Of a stretch of 64,000 nt of DNA, positions 7,612 through 16,139 are shown piece after piece. A program made the translations under genes and the position numbers. The stretch is from Sphaerochaeta pleomorpha str. Grapes. Its GTDB lineage: Bacteria > Spirochaetota > Spirochaetia > Sphaerochaetales > Sphaerochaetaceae. Below the pieces are notes generated by a model. It ran no database searches, was not told the origin of the DNA, and worked only from the letters and a program-made list of their open reading frames with translations. Numbering within the stretch: position 1 is the stretch's first letter; each line of letters begins with the position of its first letter. The stretch is taken from positions 1,488,001 to 1,552,000 of the forward strand of contig NC_016633.1 of the NCBI RefSeq assembly GCF_000236685.1, given 5' to 3'.

Positions 7612-9969
7612 ATGATAACCAAGAAGGACCAATGCTTCTATCTTTCTACCAAAAATACAACCTATTTATTCTCCGTCACAGAGACAGGACATCTAGAGCA
7701 CCTCTATTATGGAAAAACAATTGCACCAGATTCTATCAACCTGGAAGCACTCAGTGAAAAACGATCGCTCCCGATCGGAACCGGTACAGCCTATGACAAC
7801 GCCCATAAAACCCTTTTTCTTGGCAACCTCTGCCTTGAGTATTCTACCATGGGAAAGGGCGATTGCAGAGAAAGTTCGGTAGATATTGAATATGGACGGG
7901 GAATGCACACCCTCGATTTCACAGTCAAGGACTTCAGGATCCTGCAGGGAAAGCCAAGAACCTTCGGGGGCCTTGCCGAGTCCTATGGGGACAAGGAAAC
8001 CTGCACCACCCTTGAAATAACACTTAAGGACACCTGCCTGCCCATACGCCTTGCCCTCTCCTACACCGCCTTCGAAGACTCCGATGTCATAACCAGGCGA
8101 TCAACCCTCTTCAACGACAGCGACAGAACTATCACCATACGCAACCTGGCTTCCCTGCAGCTCGATCTCGATGAGGATGACTGGAATTTCGTCACCTTCG
8201 ATGGCGCCTGGTCAAGGGAGCGCTATCAGCATGAGAGACCTTTGATGCCTGGTATCATGATCAACGATAGCAAGACAGGGGTCAGCTCTGCAGAGCACAA
8301 CCCCTGTGTTTTCCTTACCAAACAGGGAAGCACCCCTTCAAACGGAGAATGCATAGGTTGCAACCTCGTCTACAGCGGAAACCATAGGGAACTGGTAGAA
8401 ACCTCCCCCTATGGGAAAGTCAGGCTTTTGACCGGCATCAACCCAGCGACCTTCAGCTGGGAGCTTTCCAGCCAGGACAGGTTCCAGAGTCCCGAGGCTG
8501 TGTTAACCTTCTCGTCCTTGGGAATGAACGGGGCAAGCAACAACTTCCATCACTTTATCAACAACCATATCGTCAGGGGACCTTGGAAATTCAGGGAAAG
8601 ACCCGTATTGGTAAACAACTGGGAAGCTACTTATTTCAATTTCTCCGAAGACAAACTCATCGCCCTTGCAAAACAATCGGCAGAGCTCGGGGCAGAACTC
8701 TTCGTCCTCGATGACGGCTGGTTCGGTATCCGCAACGACGATACCACTAGCCTCGGGGACTGGACGGTCAACCCAAAGAAACTGCCTTCCGGCCTTTCCA
8801 GGCTGTCGCTTGAAATACACCGTCTGGGTATGATGTTCGGCCTCTGGGTTGAACCGGAAATGATCAGCGTTGAAAGCGAACTCTACAAGAAACACCCCGA
8901 CTGGATGGTAGCCATCCCGGGGCGCACTCCCAGTGTCGGAAGAAACCAACACCTCCTCGACCTTACCCGGCTTGACGTTAGGGAATACCTGTTCAAAATA
9001 CTTTCAGACACCTGGCACCTGGCCGATGTAAACTATATCAAGTGGGATATGAACAGAACCTTCTCCGACCTGTATAGTGCAAACAGCGAAATCCACAACC
9101 ACGGGGAATTCATCCATCGCTACGTCCTTGGCCTGTATGAATTGCTTTCCCGCCTGACAGCCGCATTCCCCAATGTACTGTTTGAGTCGTGTGCAAGCGG
9201 CGGAAACCGTTTCGACCTCGGCATGCTGTGCTTTATGCCGCAGACCTGGACCAGTGACAATACCGATGCCCTTTGCCGGCTCTACATCCAGGAAGGAACC
9301 TCCTGCGGATATCCTCTCTCTACAATGGGGTCGCATGTAAGTGCTTCACCCAACCACCAAACCCTTCGAAAGACCGATTTAGATTCACGGTTCAACATAG
9401 CGGCCTTTGGAGTCCTAGGATACGAACTTGACATAACCAAGCTTACCCGCCAACAGAAAGAAGCGGTCAAGGCCCAGATTTCTTTTTACAAAGCCCACCG
9501 GGCAATTTTGCAGTTCGGTACCTTTAACCGGATAAAACTGGCAAACAGCAGTTCCAACCAGGTGGTATGGCTCGTGCACAACGCTGACAAATCGGAACTA
9601 TTGGTGCTTTTTGCCCAGAAACTGAATCCGAGCAACCCGGGAACGGATAAACTTCGCATTGAAGGTGCTCATCTCGAAGCTATATATGAAGTCTTCCCAC
9701 GGCAGCAGAAAATTGACCTGAAATCAATCGGGGACCTTATCAACCAGATAAGCCCCTTTGCCATCAGCGAGGGAAGCAAAACCCAGGATGCTCTCAGTAA
9801 TGCCGTCTCCCTGGACAGCGAAATCGAACATTACAGGGTTAGCGGGGAATTGTTGGCTAATGCAGGGATCAAGCTGAACCAACAGTTCGGCGGAACCGGA
9901 TATAATGCAGAAACCCGTGTCCTCGGTGATTTCGGGAGTCGGCTCTACATCTTTAAAAGGATCAACTAG
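7612..9969 (+). CDS. alpha-galactosidase, glycoside hydrolase family 36
   Basis: 785 residues from the ATG that follows an AAGGAG site by 6 bp. It hydrolyses terminal alpha-1,6-galactosides such as melibiose and raffinose. Landmarks: FVLDDGWFG (beta-strand with substrate-binding Asp pair), KWDMNR with nucleophile Asp479, SCASGGNRFD loop, and TWTSDNTD with the acid/base Asp549; the 70-residue gap between the two carboxylates matches that of characterised GH36 enzymes of similar length. No signal peptide, so it acts inside the cell on imported oligosaccharide. The end overlaps the convergent oxidoreductase gene by 4 bp. No transporter for alpha-galactosides is adjacent. Confidence 0.95.
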   Translation: MITKKDQCFYLSTKNTTYLFSVTETGHLEHLYYGKTIAPDSINLEALSEKRSLPIGTGTAYDNAHKTLFLGNLCLEYSTMGKGDCRESSVDIEYGRGMHTLDFTVKDFRILQGKPRTFGGLAESYGDKETCTTLEITLKDTCLPIRLALSYTAFEDSDVITRRSTLFNDSDRTITIRNLASLQLDLDEDDWNFVTFDGAWSRERYQHERPLMPGIMINDSKTGVSSAEHNPCVFLTKQGSTPSNGECIGCNLVYSGNHRELVETSPYGKVRLLTGINPATFSWELSSQDRFQSPEAVLTFSSLGMNGASNNFHHFINNHIVRGPWKFRERPVLVNNWEATYFNFSEDKLIALAKQSAELGAELFVLDDGWFGIRNDDTTSLGDWTVNPKKLPSGLSRLSLEIHRLGMMFGLWVEPEMISVESELYKKHPDWMVAIPGRTPSVGRNQHLLDLTRLDVREYLFKILSDTWHLADVNYIKWDMNRTFSDLYSANSEIHNHGEFIHRYVLGLYELLSRLTAAFPNVLFESCASGGNRFDLGMLCFMPQTWTSDNTDALCRLYIQEGTSCGYPLSTMGSHVSASPNHQTLRKTDLDSRFNIAAFGVLGYELDITKLTRQQKEAVKAQISFYKAHRAILQFGTFNRIKLANSSSNQVVWLVHNADKSELLVLFAQKLNPSNPGTDKLRIEGAHLEAIYEVFPRQQKIDLKSIGDLINQISPFAISEGSKTQDALSNAVSLDSEIEHYRVSGELLANAGIKLNQQFGGTGYNAETRVLGDFGSRLYIFKRIN

Positions 9970-11093
9970 AAGGACAGCAGTTCTGCAATTTCCTCAGGGG
10001 TAACGGCCTTCAGATAGTGAGAACGAAGGAAGGCCACGTTTTCGACACTGCCATAGAGCAGAGCTCCCTTGAGCTTTCCATCCTCGACGAAATACGCTTC
10101 ATACCGCCCATCCTTCAATTTATTGGTGCTTGCTCCCGAGACATCCCCCACGCTCACAATTTCCAACTTCTCATCTTTGAAACGAGTCATCAGCACGGGG
10201 GGAATATAGTCCTTTGTTTCCCCGAGCAATGTAGCCATAACGCTCTGGGCCATCCCAATGGCAACGGGAAGAATGCCTGGCACCTGTCCCTTATATTGGG
10301 CGCAGTCTCCGATTGCAAAGATATGCTCATCGCTGGTCCTCAGCTTTTCATCGACGACAATACCCCTGTCGACTTCAAGATCGGCATCCTTGGCCAAGGA
10401 AGTCTCAGCGTTCACCCCCAAGGAGAGAATAAGGGTTTTGCAGGGGATATCCTCTCTGCCTTCCACGACCAAGGCCTCGATCCGATTGTCTTGGTCGACT
10501 CGTTTGCCAGTAGCTTTTATGCATTCATTGATTACAAGGCCGTCCGACTCCAGCTGGACGCGTAACAGTTTTGAGGCCTTTGCATCAAGCTGCCTTGCAA
10601 GGATATGCGAAGCACCTTCACATACAGTGACACCATAACCTTTGCGCAGTATGGCCAAAGCAGCCTCGAGGCCAAGCAATCCACCGCCTAGTACCACCAC
10701 GGGATCTGCAAGGGTCTGGCTTATCAACAAGGCATCCTCGAGGGTTCTCAGCGTGCTGACTCCTTTCGTATTGGCAAAAGCATCGAGTACCCTTCCCCTG
10801 CTTCCGGTTGCAAGTACAAGGAAATCATAAGGGGAGGTTTCACCATCATCCAGAAGGATTTCCTGTTTCTGGCGGTCAATTTTCTTTACTGCCTTATGGA
10901 CCAGGTAGGGAGCCTCCCTCGTAGAGGGAAGTGCGCAGAGCCCCTCTTCATCACAGAGCAGCTGGGGAAGTTTAATCCTGCTGTAGAACCCATACGGTTC
11001 CTCCGTGTATAAAGTAACAGCAACACCTCGGCTGGAAAGTCTCTCAGCTACCATGGAACCTGCCACACCATTACCAATCACACATACTCGCAT
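9966..11093 (-). CDS. FAD/NAD(P)-dependent oxidoreductase (rubredoxin/NirB-type reductase fold)
   Basis: 375 residues. An N-terminal FAD-binding motif (CVIGNGVAGSMVAE, residues 4-17), an ATGS turn near residue 95, an NAD(P)-binding motif (VVVLGGGLLGLEAA, near 132-145) and the second FAD motif (IFAIGDCAQY, near 258) are all in family order. No CxxC redox pair is present, so it is not a thioredoxin-reductase or lipoamide-type enzyme. It fits the group of rubredoxin reductases, NADH oxidases and NirB N-terminal domains that pass electrons from NAD(P)H to small iron proteins or oxygen. The partner is not obvious from the neighbours. Role in oxygen or NO defence is a guess. Confidence 0.85.
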   Translation of the reverse strand: MRVCVIGNGVAGSMVAERLSSRGVAVTLYTEEPYGFYSRIKLPQLLCDEEGLCALPSTREAPYLVHKAVKKIDRQKQEILLDDGETSPYDFLVLATGSRGRVLDAFANTKGVSTLRTLEDALLISQTLADPVVVLGGGLLGLEAALAILRKGYGVTVCEGASHILARQLDAKASKLLRVQLESDGLVINECIKATGKRVDQDNRIEALVVEGREDIPCKTLILSLGVNAETSLAKDADLEVDRGIVVDEKLRTSDEHIFAIGDCAQYKGQVPGILPVAIGMAQSVMATLLGETKDYIPPVLMTRFKDEKLEIVSVGDVSGASTNKLKDGRYEAYFVEDGKLKGALLYGSVENVAFLRSHYLKAVTPEEIAELLSF

Positions 11094-11184
11094 AGTTTCC
11101 TCTCCCTTACAAAACTATAGCACAAACAGTACCCTGTCCACTGCCAAATTAAGATACTTGCCCCAATCTCCTGCGAGCTGTATT

Positions 11185-11679
11185 ATGGCGATCATGGAAC
11201 AAATCGTTATATATATCGAAGAGAACGCCCAAGGCAATACGCTCTATCAGCGCTATCTAAGCGAATGCCAGGCTATCAGGAAAACCGTGTTCATCGAAGG
11301 ACAGGACGTTGCCCCCGAGATAGACCTGGACGGCCTTGATACCTCGTGTGCCCATCTGCTTTTGCTCCTGGGTGAAAAACCGGCGGCGACACTGAGGATA
11401 CGCAAAACCGCCGAAGGAACAAAACTTGAACGGGTAGCGGTTTTGCAAGAGTTCCGAGGTCACAACTATGGCAAACTCCTTGTCCAGTGCGCACTCGCTC
11501 TCAGTGAACCTCCTGTATATATCCATGCCCAGGTACCAAGTGAAGGGTTCTACAAGAATCTGGGCTTCACCGTGGAAGACCCAACGATTTTCTATGAAGC
11601 AAACATCCCCCACAGAACCATGTTCTGGCCAAACCATATAAAAGGAAAAACACAGTGCAACATCATAAGACTATCGTAA
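11185..11679 (+). CDS. GNAT-family N-acetyltransferase
   Basis: About 164 residues. The start is uncertain: ATG at 11185 or 11194, with no strong RBS; codons upstream of 11185 do not look like part of the protein. The acetyl-CoA loop is visible as ERVAVLQEFRGHNYGKLLVQ (V-x-x-x-x-R-G-x-x-x-G-x-x-L), followed by the strand VYIHAQ and the FYKNLGF motif near the end. This layout fits the ElaA/YjcF-like acyltransferases. The substrate is unknown. It overlaps the following gpsA by 25 bp, so the two are probably co-translated. Confidence 0.82.
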   Translation: MAIMEQIVIYIEENAQGNTLYQRYLSECQAIRKTVFIEGQDVAPEIDLDGLDTSCAHLLLLLGEKPAATLRIRKTAEGTKLERVAVLQEFRGHNYGKLLVQCALALSEPPVYIHAQVPSEGFYKNLGFTVEDPTIFYEANIPHRTMFWPNHIKGKTQCNIIRLS

Positions 11680-12623
11680 TTGCAGGGGCTGGCGTATTCG
11701 GGACAGCCATTGCCGAACGCCTTGCCTGGAATGATACAAATACAGTCATCCTCTGGACTATTGAAGAGGATGTAGTACAGGACATCAATAAAAACCATAG
11801 GAATAGCAAATATTTCCCCACCCACTTTTTGAACACGACTATCAGGGCAACCAATGACAAGGAAATATTCCGTTCTGCGGACTGCATTCTGCTTGTGATC
11901 CCCTCAAAGGCCATAGTGCCCTTTACCAATGAAATCCAGTCGATGACCAAAGAAGGCTGCATGGTAATAAACCTTGCAAAGGGAATGAGTGACGACGGGG
12001 CCTTCATCACCGAAAAAATCCCGTTTGCCCGGACGGCAAGCATGAAAGGGCCGACCTTTGCCATAGAGGTGCTCAACGGCCTTCCTTCGGCATTCACCTT
12101 CGGAGGAAGCAAAGCAGACTACCTGGAATTCAAGGAAGAAGTACTGAAAGGAACCGGTCTCTACCTGGACCATACCGTCGATATCCGCTCCGTTGAACTG
12201 ATGAGTGTCTTGAAAAATATGTATGCAATAGCCATTGGTCTGGTCTCGGGCAGATTCAATTCCCCTAATGTTGATTTTCTGGTCTATACGAAGGCTGTCA
12301 ATGAAATGAGAAAATTCCTCACCCTTTTTGATTGCGATCCACAGACTATCTTCTGTTACTGCGGACTCGGAGACCTGGGACTTACCAGTCTCAATGACCT
12401 TTCCAGGAACAGAACCATGGGATTGCTGATGGGCAAAGGTTTTTCCATCGACAACAGCGGCAGCTCATCGACAGTAGTGGAAGGGTGCAGAACCATAAAA
12501 CTCATGGGGGAAATGACAAGGGAAAAAGGCCTCAAGGAAGAATACCCGCTCGTCCAGGCACTCTACAGGCTGATGAATGAAGGTGAATCACTCAATGACT
12601 ATATGATGGCTACCTTTTCCTGA
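11655..12623 (+). CDS. gpsA: NAD(P)-dependent glycerol-3-phosphate dehydrogenase
   Basis: 322 residues, normal for GpsA, which makes sn-glycerol 3-phosphate from dihydroxyacetone phosphate for phospholipid synthesis. The N-terminal Rossmann motif is GAGVFGTAIAERLAW (residues 11-25). The middle has INLAKGM and the GPTFA motif, then VLKNMYAIAIGLVSG, where the Lys is the catalytic one of the family, and GLGDLGLTS followed by SRNRTMG in the C-terminal helical domain. It overlaps the GNAT gene by 25 bp. A 16-bp near-perfect inverted repeat follows 80 bp downstream. Confidence 0.9.
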   Translation: MQHHKTIVIAGAGVFGTAIAERLAWNDTNTVILWTIEEDVVQDINKNHRNSKYFPTHFLNTTIRATNDKEIFRSADCILLVIPSKAIVPFTNEIQSMTKEGCMVINLAKGMSDDGAFITEKIPFARTASMKGPTFAIEVLNGLPSAFTFGGSKADYLEFKEEVLKGTGLYLDHTVDIRSVELMSVLKNMYAIAIGLVSGRFNSPNVDFLVYTKAVNEMRKFLTLFDCDPQTIFCYCGLGDLGLTSLNDLSRNRTMGLLMGKGFSIDNSGSSSTVVEGCRTIKLMGEMTREKGLKEEYPLVQALYRLMNEGESLNDYMMATFS

Positions 12624-12703
12624 CCAGATAGGGGCCAATTAAGAAAAACAGGGAAATAAACCGGTACCAATAAAACGGACAATTGTATAAAAGATTCCTT
12701 TTC

Positions 12704-12750
12704 AACAAGTAGACTCTGTCAAACACAGGGTCTACTTGTTCTTCAATCCT
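12704..12750 (+). terminator. terminator-like inverted repeat after gpsA
   Basis: AACAAGTAGACTCTGT and ACAGGGTCTACTTGTT form a 16-bp stem with one G-T pair and a 5-nt loop, followed by CTTCAATCCTTGG. The T-tract is poor, so it may be a weak terminator or a processing hairpin. Confidence 0.6.
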
Positions 12751-12961
12751 TGGCTCTCTTGTGACCTTGAAATCTGGTAAATGTAAGATGGATTTGGTAT
12801 ACTGTTGCATGGGCGTCCGTCCTTGTTAGCTTGTTTTTTGGTTAAATCAATACTAACAGATGGATTGCCCATTTTCTATAATGATAGGTCAGGTCTCTTT
12901 TTTGGCTGTTTCATCATTCCCCACAGATATTTCCCATGAACCAGATATTTCCCCTACACTC

Positions 12962-13125
12962 AATAAAAAACTCCCTCAAGCTTGCACCCTTGAAGGAGTT
13001 CCGCATAATGCGGGAAGTGTATCCTGCCGTTACCTCAGAAATGAGGGGGAAAAAACTAAACAGGATATAAACGGTGAATCACGTAATGGCCTAAACCAAA
13101 GCAGTCCACACGTCGGACATGTATA
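12962..13125 (-). ncRNA. candidate structured small RNA with own promoter and terminator
   Basis: On the minus strand a good sigma-70 promoter (TTAACA at 13147-13152, 17-bp spacer, TATAGT at 13124-13129) is followed by about 155 nt without a convincing reading frame and then by a rho-independent terminator (AACTCCTTCAAG / CTTGAGGGAGTT and a six-T run ending near 12965). The transcript contains further hairpins: CCTCA/TGAGG, CCGCA/TGCGG, and a longer-range TATCCTG/CAGGATA pairing. No gene follows on that strand before gpsA, so it is unlikely to be a leader. It does not match tmRNA, SRP RNA or RNase P hallmarks that I can recognise. Confidence 0.6.
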
Positions 13126-13242
13126 CTATAACAGTATCTGAGACAAATGTTAAGCCTTTTATTTTTTAAAATACATATATTCGAACCCGAAGGTTGGTTT
13201 TCCATCATATTCAAATATATAGCAATAAAACGTAGGGCAATG

Positions 13243-13965
13243 CTAGAACATCTCCAAAACCATGGAAATGGTTGCCGACACTGTCATCGAACCGGAAGGG
13301 ACCTCGGTTCCCGCTGAAAAACTCTCGGAAGCCATCATTACCTTGGCCCGCACAGAATAGCCGTTCGAGGCAAAGGATGATTCGGTTATGGAAATAGGTC
13401 GCCCTACTTTCATATTCGAACTCTTGGCATACATCTCGGCCTTCTCAAACGCTTCGTCCACGGCTTTCTTCCGGGCTTCCTGGATAGCAGCACTCTTGTC
13501 TTCCTTATCGAACCTGACCGAGTCCAACTGAATTGAGGAAACAGATCCAAGCTGGTCGATCAAAGAGCCAAGCAGGGGAAGGTCCCTAAGGGTTACCGAC
13601 AGGCTCTGGCTTGCTACCTGGCCTGCAAGGAACTGCTTGTTGTCGACCCATTCATACTCTGGCCTCAGGTTCAAGGAGGTAGTGGAAATATCTTTCTCGG
13701 CAATACTGTTAGAGCGGAGCACTGTTAGCAATTCAGCCATCTTGGCATTTGCAAAGGCTTGGGCTTCGCTTGTCGTCGGGGCCCTCTCGCTTACCTGGAT
13801 GGAGAATGTAGCGATATCGGGTTGCAGCACTACCTCACCTGATCCTGAAATCTCAATTGTACGTACCAAACCTGGTTCTCCGCCTTTCGCACTCATGCAG
13901 GAGGAAAGGAAAAGAACCAATACCATCGACAGGGCGCAATAAGAGAGTACGTGTAATCTTTTCAT
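13243..13965 (-). CDS. SIMPL-domain (DUF541) lipoprotein
   Basis: 240 residues. The N-terminus has a lipoprotein signal with lipobox LSSC (Cys at about residue 23), so the mature protein is membrane-anchored on the periplasmic side. The rest matches the SIMPL/DUF541 pattern: an opening strand IEISGSGEVVLQPDIATFSIQV, an ENxA-like helix, LNLRPEYEW, and a late repeat of the beta-alpha-beta unit ending VSATISMVLE. Members include the oxidative-stress protein family of E. coli YggE; the molecular role is not known. It is the last gene of a leftward Mrp-Nudix-SIMPL group, 14 bp after the Nudix gene. Confidence 0.87.
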   Translation of the reverse strand: MKRLHVLSYCALSMVLVLFLSSCMSAKGGEPGLVRTIEISGSGEVVLQPDIATFSIQVSERAPTTSEAQAFANAKMAELLTVLRSNSIAEKDISTTSLNLRPEYEWVDNKQFLAGQVASQSLSVTLRDLPLLGSLIDQLGSVSSIQLDSVRFDKEDKSAAIQEARKKAVDEAFEKAEMYAKSSNMKVGRPISITESSFASNGYSVRAKVMMASESFSAGTEVPSGSMTVSATISMVLEMF

Positions 13966-13979
13966 GGAACCACTCCTAA

Positions 13980-14588
13980 TTATGTATAGAGATACGGTCT
14001 TAGTTTTGCTTCCCGAAGGAAGAACCCAAGGGCAATCATCATAATACCATTGTCATAAAGGCCTGTTCCCATGGAAAGAAGAATCTCCTCTACAGGGACA
14101 GAAAGAACATCAAGCTGTTCATTTGGGTCAAGGTTCTGGGCAGCTACCAAGTCCAAACCCTCGGCAAGGTAAAAATAGGACCTGTTGTTCATGAACGCAG
14201 AGTTGGGACTGACATTGCCCAATAGTTTTATGGGGTCGGCATCAAGCCCTGTCTCTTCTTTCAATTCCCGAATTGCAGCCTTGACCGGTTCTTCGCCTTT
14301 CTCGATAACCCCAGCGGGGAATTCCCTGGTTACCGTAGAGGAACCATGTCGGAACTGCTGGACCATGACAAACATAGGCCTGCCGTCTTCACCTCGGTAC
14401 CAGGGGATTACCGTGACCCAGTCAGGGCTGTCTACTTCGATAAAACGGGAAACCCTACCATCTGAAGAAGTCCGTTCAATGGTACAAATGTCAAAGATCG
14501 GACCCTTGAAAACCTCTTTCCGCTCCCCGCTTTTCCATATTAGGTGGTCGATGTCGCAGGTATCACCAACATTGAACGGATCTCTCAT
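13980..14588 (-). CDS. Nudix hydrolase, ADP-ribose pyrophosphatase type
   Basis: 202 residues. The Nudix box is complete: G-V-I-E-K-G-E-E then REL-K-E-E-T-G-L (about residues 93-117), the metal-binding site for nucleoside-diphosphate hydrolysis. The size and the preceding FVMVQQFRHG stretch are typical of ADP-sugar pyrophosphatases, which recycle ADP-ribose. It starts 2 bp after the stop codon of the Mrp gene, with a GGAAA site, so the two are co-transcribed. Confidence 0.88.
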   Translation of the reverse strand: MRDPFNVGDTCDIDHLIWKSGERKEVFKGPIFDICTIERTSSDGRVSRFIEVDSPDWVTVIPWYRGEDGRPMFVMVQQFRHGSSTVTREFPAGVIEKGEEPVKAAIRELKEETGLDADPIKLLGNVSPNSAFMNNRSYFYLAEGLDLVAAQNLDPNEQLDVLSVPVEEILLSMGTGLYDNGIMMIALGFFLREAKLRPYLYT

Positions 14589-14590
14589 GA

Positions 14591-15520
14591 CTATTTTTCC
14601 TTTCTTGAGGTACAGTGGCTACTACAGGAAGAACAAGCAGAAGCGCTACAGGTTTCAGTTCCTGCAAAATCTGTTGAACGTGAGGTAGAACAAGCAGTCC
14701 CGGCATTGATTATCTGGGCAATTTGCTTGAGGGCCATCGAAGAGGCACTACCCGGCTGAGACTGCAGATAACTCTTTCCTGCATCTTCGGCTTCCCGCAA
14801 AGAAACTTCTATGGGAATCCTTCCAAGGAACGGCACTTTCATATCCTCGGCCATCTTCTTACCGCCGCCAATTCCGAAAAGAGGGATTTCCTCATTGCAA
14901 TGGGGGCAGATCAATCCACTCATATTCTCAACGACCCCAAGAATCGCGACTTGAAGTTTGCGTGAAAAATTAACCGAACGACGTGCGTCGAGAACGGCAA
15001 CTTCCTGGGGGGTTGTCACAATGATGGTACCGGTCAACTCGGGAATCGTCTGGCAGACTGTCAGCTGCTCATCCCCTGTTCCCGGAGGAGAATCGATGAG
15101 CAGGTAGTCGAGCGTTCCCCAATCGGCCTGGGCCAGAAACTGACGGATCGCTGCCATTTTCATGGGACCGCGCCAGACAATGGGGGCATCTTTGTCCGGG
15201 ATAGCGAAAGCAAGGCTCATCACCTTCAGACCGGGCCGGGACTCAACCGGGAAGAAACTCTTGCCACCGTCTTCGGTCTGCAAAATCCCATCCTCGCATC
15301 CAAGCATCTTTGCCACATTGGGCCCATGGAGGTCGGTATCGAGGATACCGACGGTGCAACCGCTGTCTACCAACGCATTCGCCAGATTGATGGTAACAGT
15401 GGTTTTTCCAACCCCACCTTTGCCGCTCATGATAAGAATCTTGCGTCCGATCTTATCCATATGGGCCCTGATTGCCTTATCCTCGGCAATCCTTTCTGCA
15501 AAATCCATTCCTTCAGCCAT
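14591..15520 (-). CDS. mrp: Mrp/NBP35-family iron-sulfur carrier ATPase with Cys-rich tail
   Basis: 309 residues. Start at 15520 chosen because AAGGAG lies 11 bp upstream and the preceding open frame is unlike coding sequence. A deviant Walker A (MSGKGGVGKTT, residues 29-39), LDTDLHGPN, and DSPPGTGDEQ define the P-loop ATPase. The CPHC pair in GLICPHCNEE is the conserved cluster-binding motif. It should deliver Fe-S clusters to apo-proteins in the cytoplasm. Unusual: the last ~35 residues hold about six Cys and a His, mostly in Ser/Thr-rich sequence (CST, CSAS, CSSC, HC). Confidence 0.9.
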   Translation of the reverse strand: MAEGMDFAERIAEDKAIRAHMDKIGRKILIMSGKGGVGKTTVTINLANALVDSGCTVGILDTDLHGPNVAKMLGCEDGILQTEDGGKSFFPVESRPGLKVMSLAFAIPDKDAPIVWRGPMKMAAIRQFLAQADWGTLDYLLIDSPPGTGDEQLTVCQTIPELTGTIIVTTPQEVAVLDARRSVNFSRKLQVAILGVVENMSGLICPHCNEEIPLFGIGGGKKMAEDMKVPFLGRIPIEVSLREAEDAGKSYLQSQPGSASSMALKQIAQIINAGTACSTSRSTDFAGTETCSASACSSCSSHCTSRKEK

Positions 15521-15749
15521 ATTGTGACATACTCCTTGCGGAAACTTTTTTCCATGGAAAACATACGACAAAGTAACAAAACAGACAAGGGCAACGGGAA
15601 CAAGGCACCCTATTGAATTTGTTTGGGATAAAGGAGGAACAAAGATTGTGACTGAGGGAAAAACAGCCAAACATAAACAGTTTACGCAACAAACTGCAAC
15701 AAACAAGAGAGAGCAACCTAGATTAAATTACCATTTATCATACCTTTAC

Positions 15750-15779
15750 TTGAAACGGGTCAACTATATCTTGTATACT
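15750..15779 (+). promoter_or_regulatory. sigma-70-type promoter of oadGAB
   Basis: TTGAAA (15750-15755), 18-bp spacer, TATACT (15774-15779). A 13-bp palindrome AGGCC-CTA-GGCCT lies just downstream at 15801-15813, between the promoter and oadG, and could be an operator. The remaining part of the 322-bp gap (15521-15749) shows no gene. Confidence 0.6.
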
Positions 15780-15842
15780 ATTTCACGGTGAATTCATCGT
15801 AGGCCCTAGGCCTCGATCACTATTATACAATCAGGAGTTCGT

Positions 15843-16115
15843 ATGATATTCTTAGCGCAGCTACCGAAAGAACAACTCATGGAACAGTTGCAGAATGGTT
15901 TAATCCTTATGCTTCTTGGAATGGGAACGGTATTCGTGTTTCTTACGCTGCTTGTCTTCTTGACGAAAGGTCTAAGTGCCTTAATCAGGAAGTTTGCCCC
16001 CCAGAAACCCGTTACCATCGTAAAAACACCAGCATCAAACGTCGCCGTAGCCTCTGGCTCGGAATCAGAAATCGCAGCAGCTATCGTCGCTGCATTTGCA
16101 AAATCAAAACATTAA
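15843..16115 (+). CDS. oadG: oxaloacetate decarboxylase gamma subunit
   Basis: 90 residues with one N-terminal membrane helix (about residues 17-42, LILMLLGMGTVFVFLTLLVFL), the MGxGTVF-like pattern being typical of OadG/MmdC subunits, then an Ala-rich linker and a short tail ending in SKH. The gamma subunit anchors the alpha subunit to the membrane pump and helps bind Zn. It is the first gene of an oadGAB operon; 24 bp separate it from oadA. RBS AGGAG lies 6 bp before the ATG. Confidence 0.9.
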   Translation: MIFLAQLPKEQLMEQLQNGLILMLLGMGTVFVFLTLLVFLTKGLSALIRKFAPQKPVTIVKTPASNVAVASGSESEIAAAIVAAFAKSKH

Positions 16116-16139
16116 GATACCAACCGGAGGTTATCCCCA

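Larger units (their letters stand above)
12624..13242. other. 619-bp region without protein gene
   Basis: Apart from the gpsA hairpin and the candidate small RNA described separately, no coding frame is supported here. A weak imperfect inverted repeat (ATATATTTGAA/TTCGAATATAT) at about 13171-13223 lies behind the leftward SIMPL gene and may serve as its terminator. Confidence 0.5.

Noticed and set aside
12962-13125. T-box or other leader riboswitch
   Set aside because: No gene follows on the minus strand within reach, and no specifier or T-box sequence is found.
13170-13200. tRNA-like TTCGAACCC segment
   Set aside because: No acceptor stem, anticodon arm or D-arm can be placed around it.
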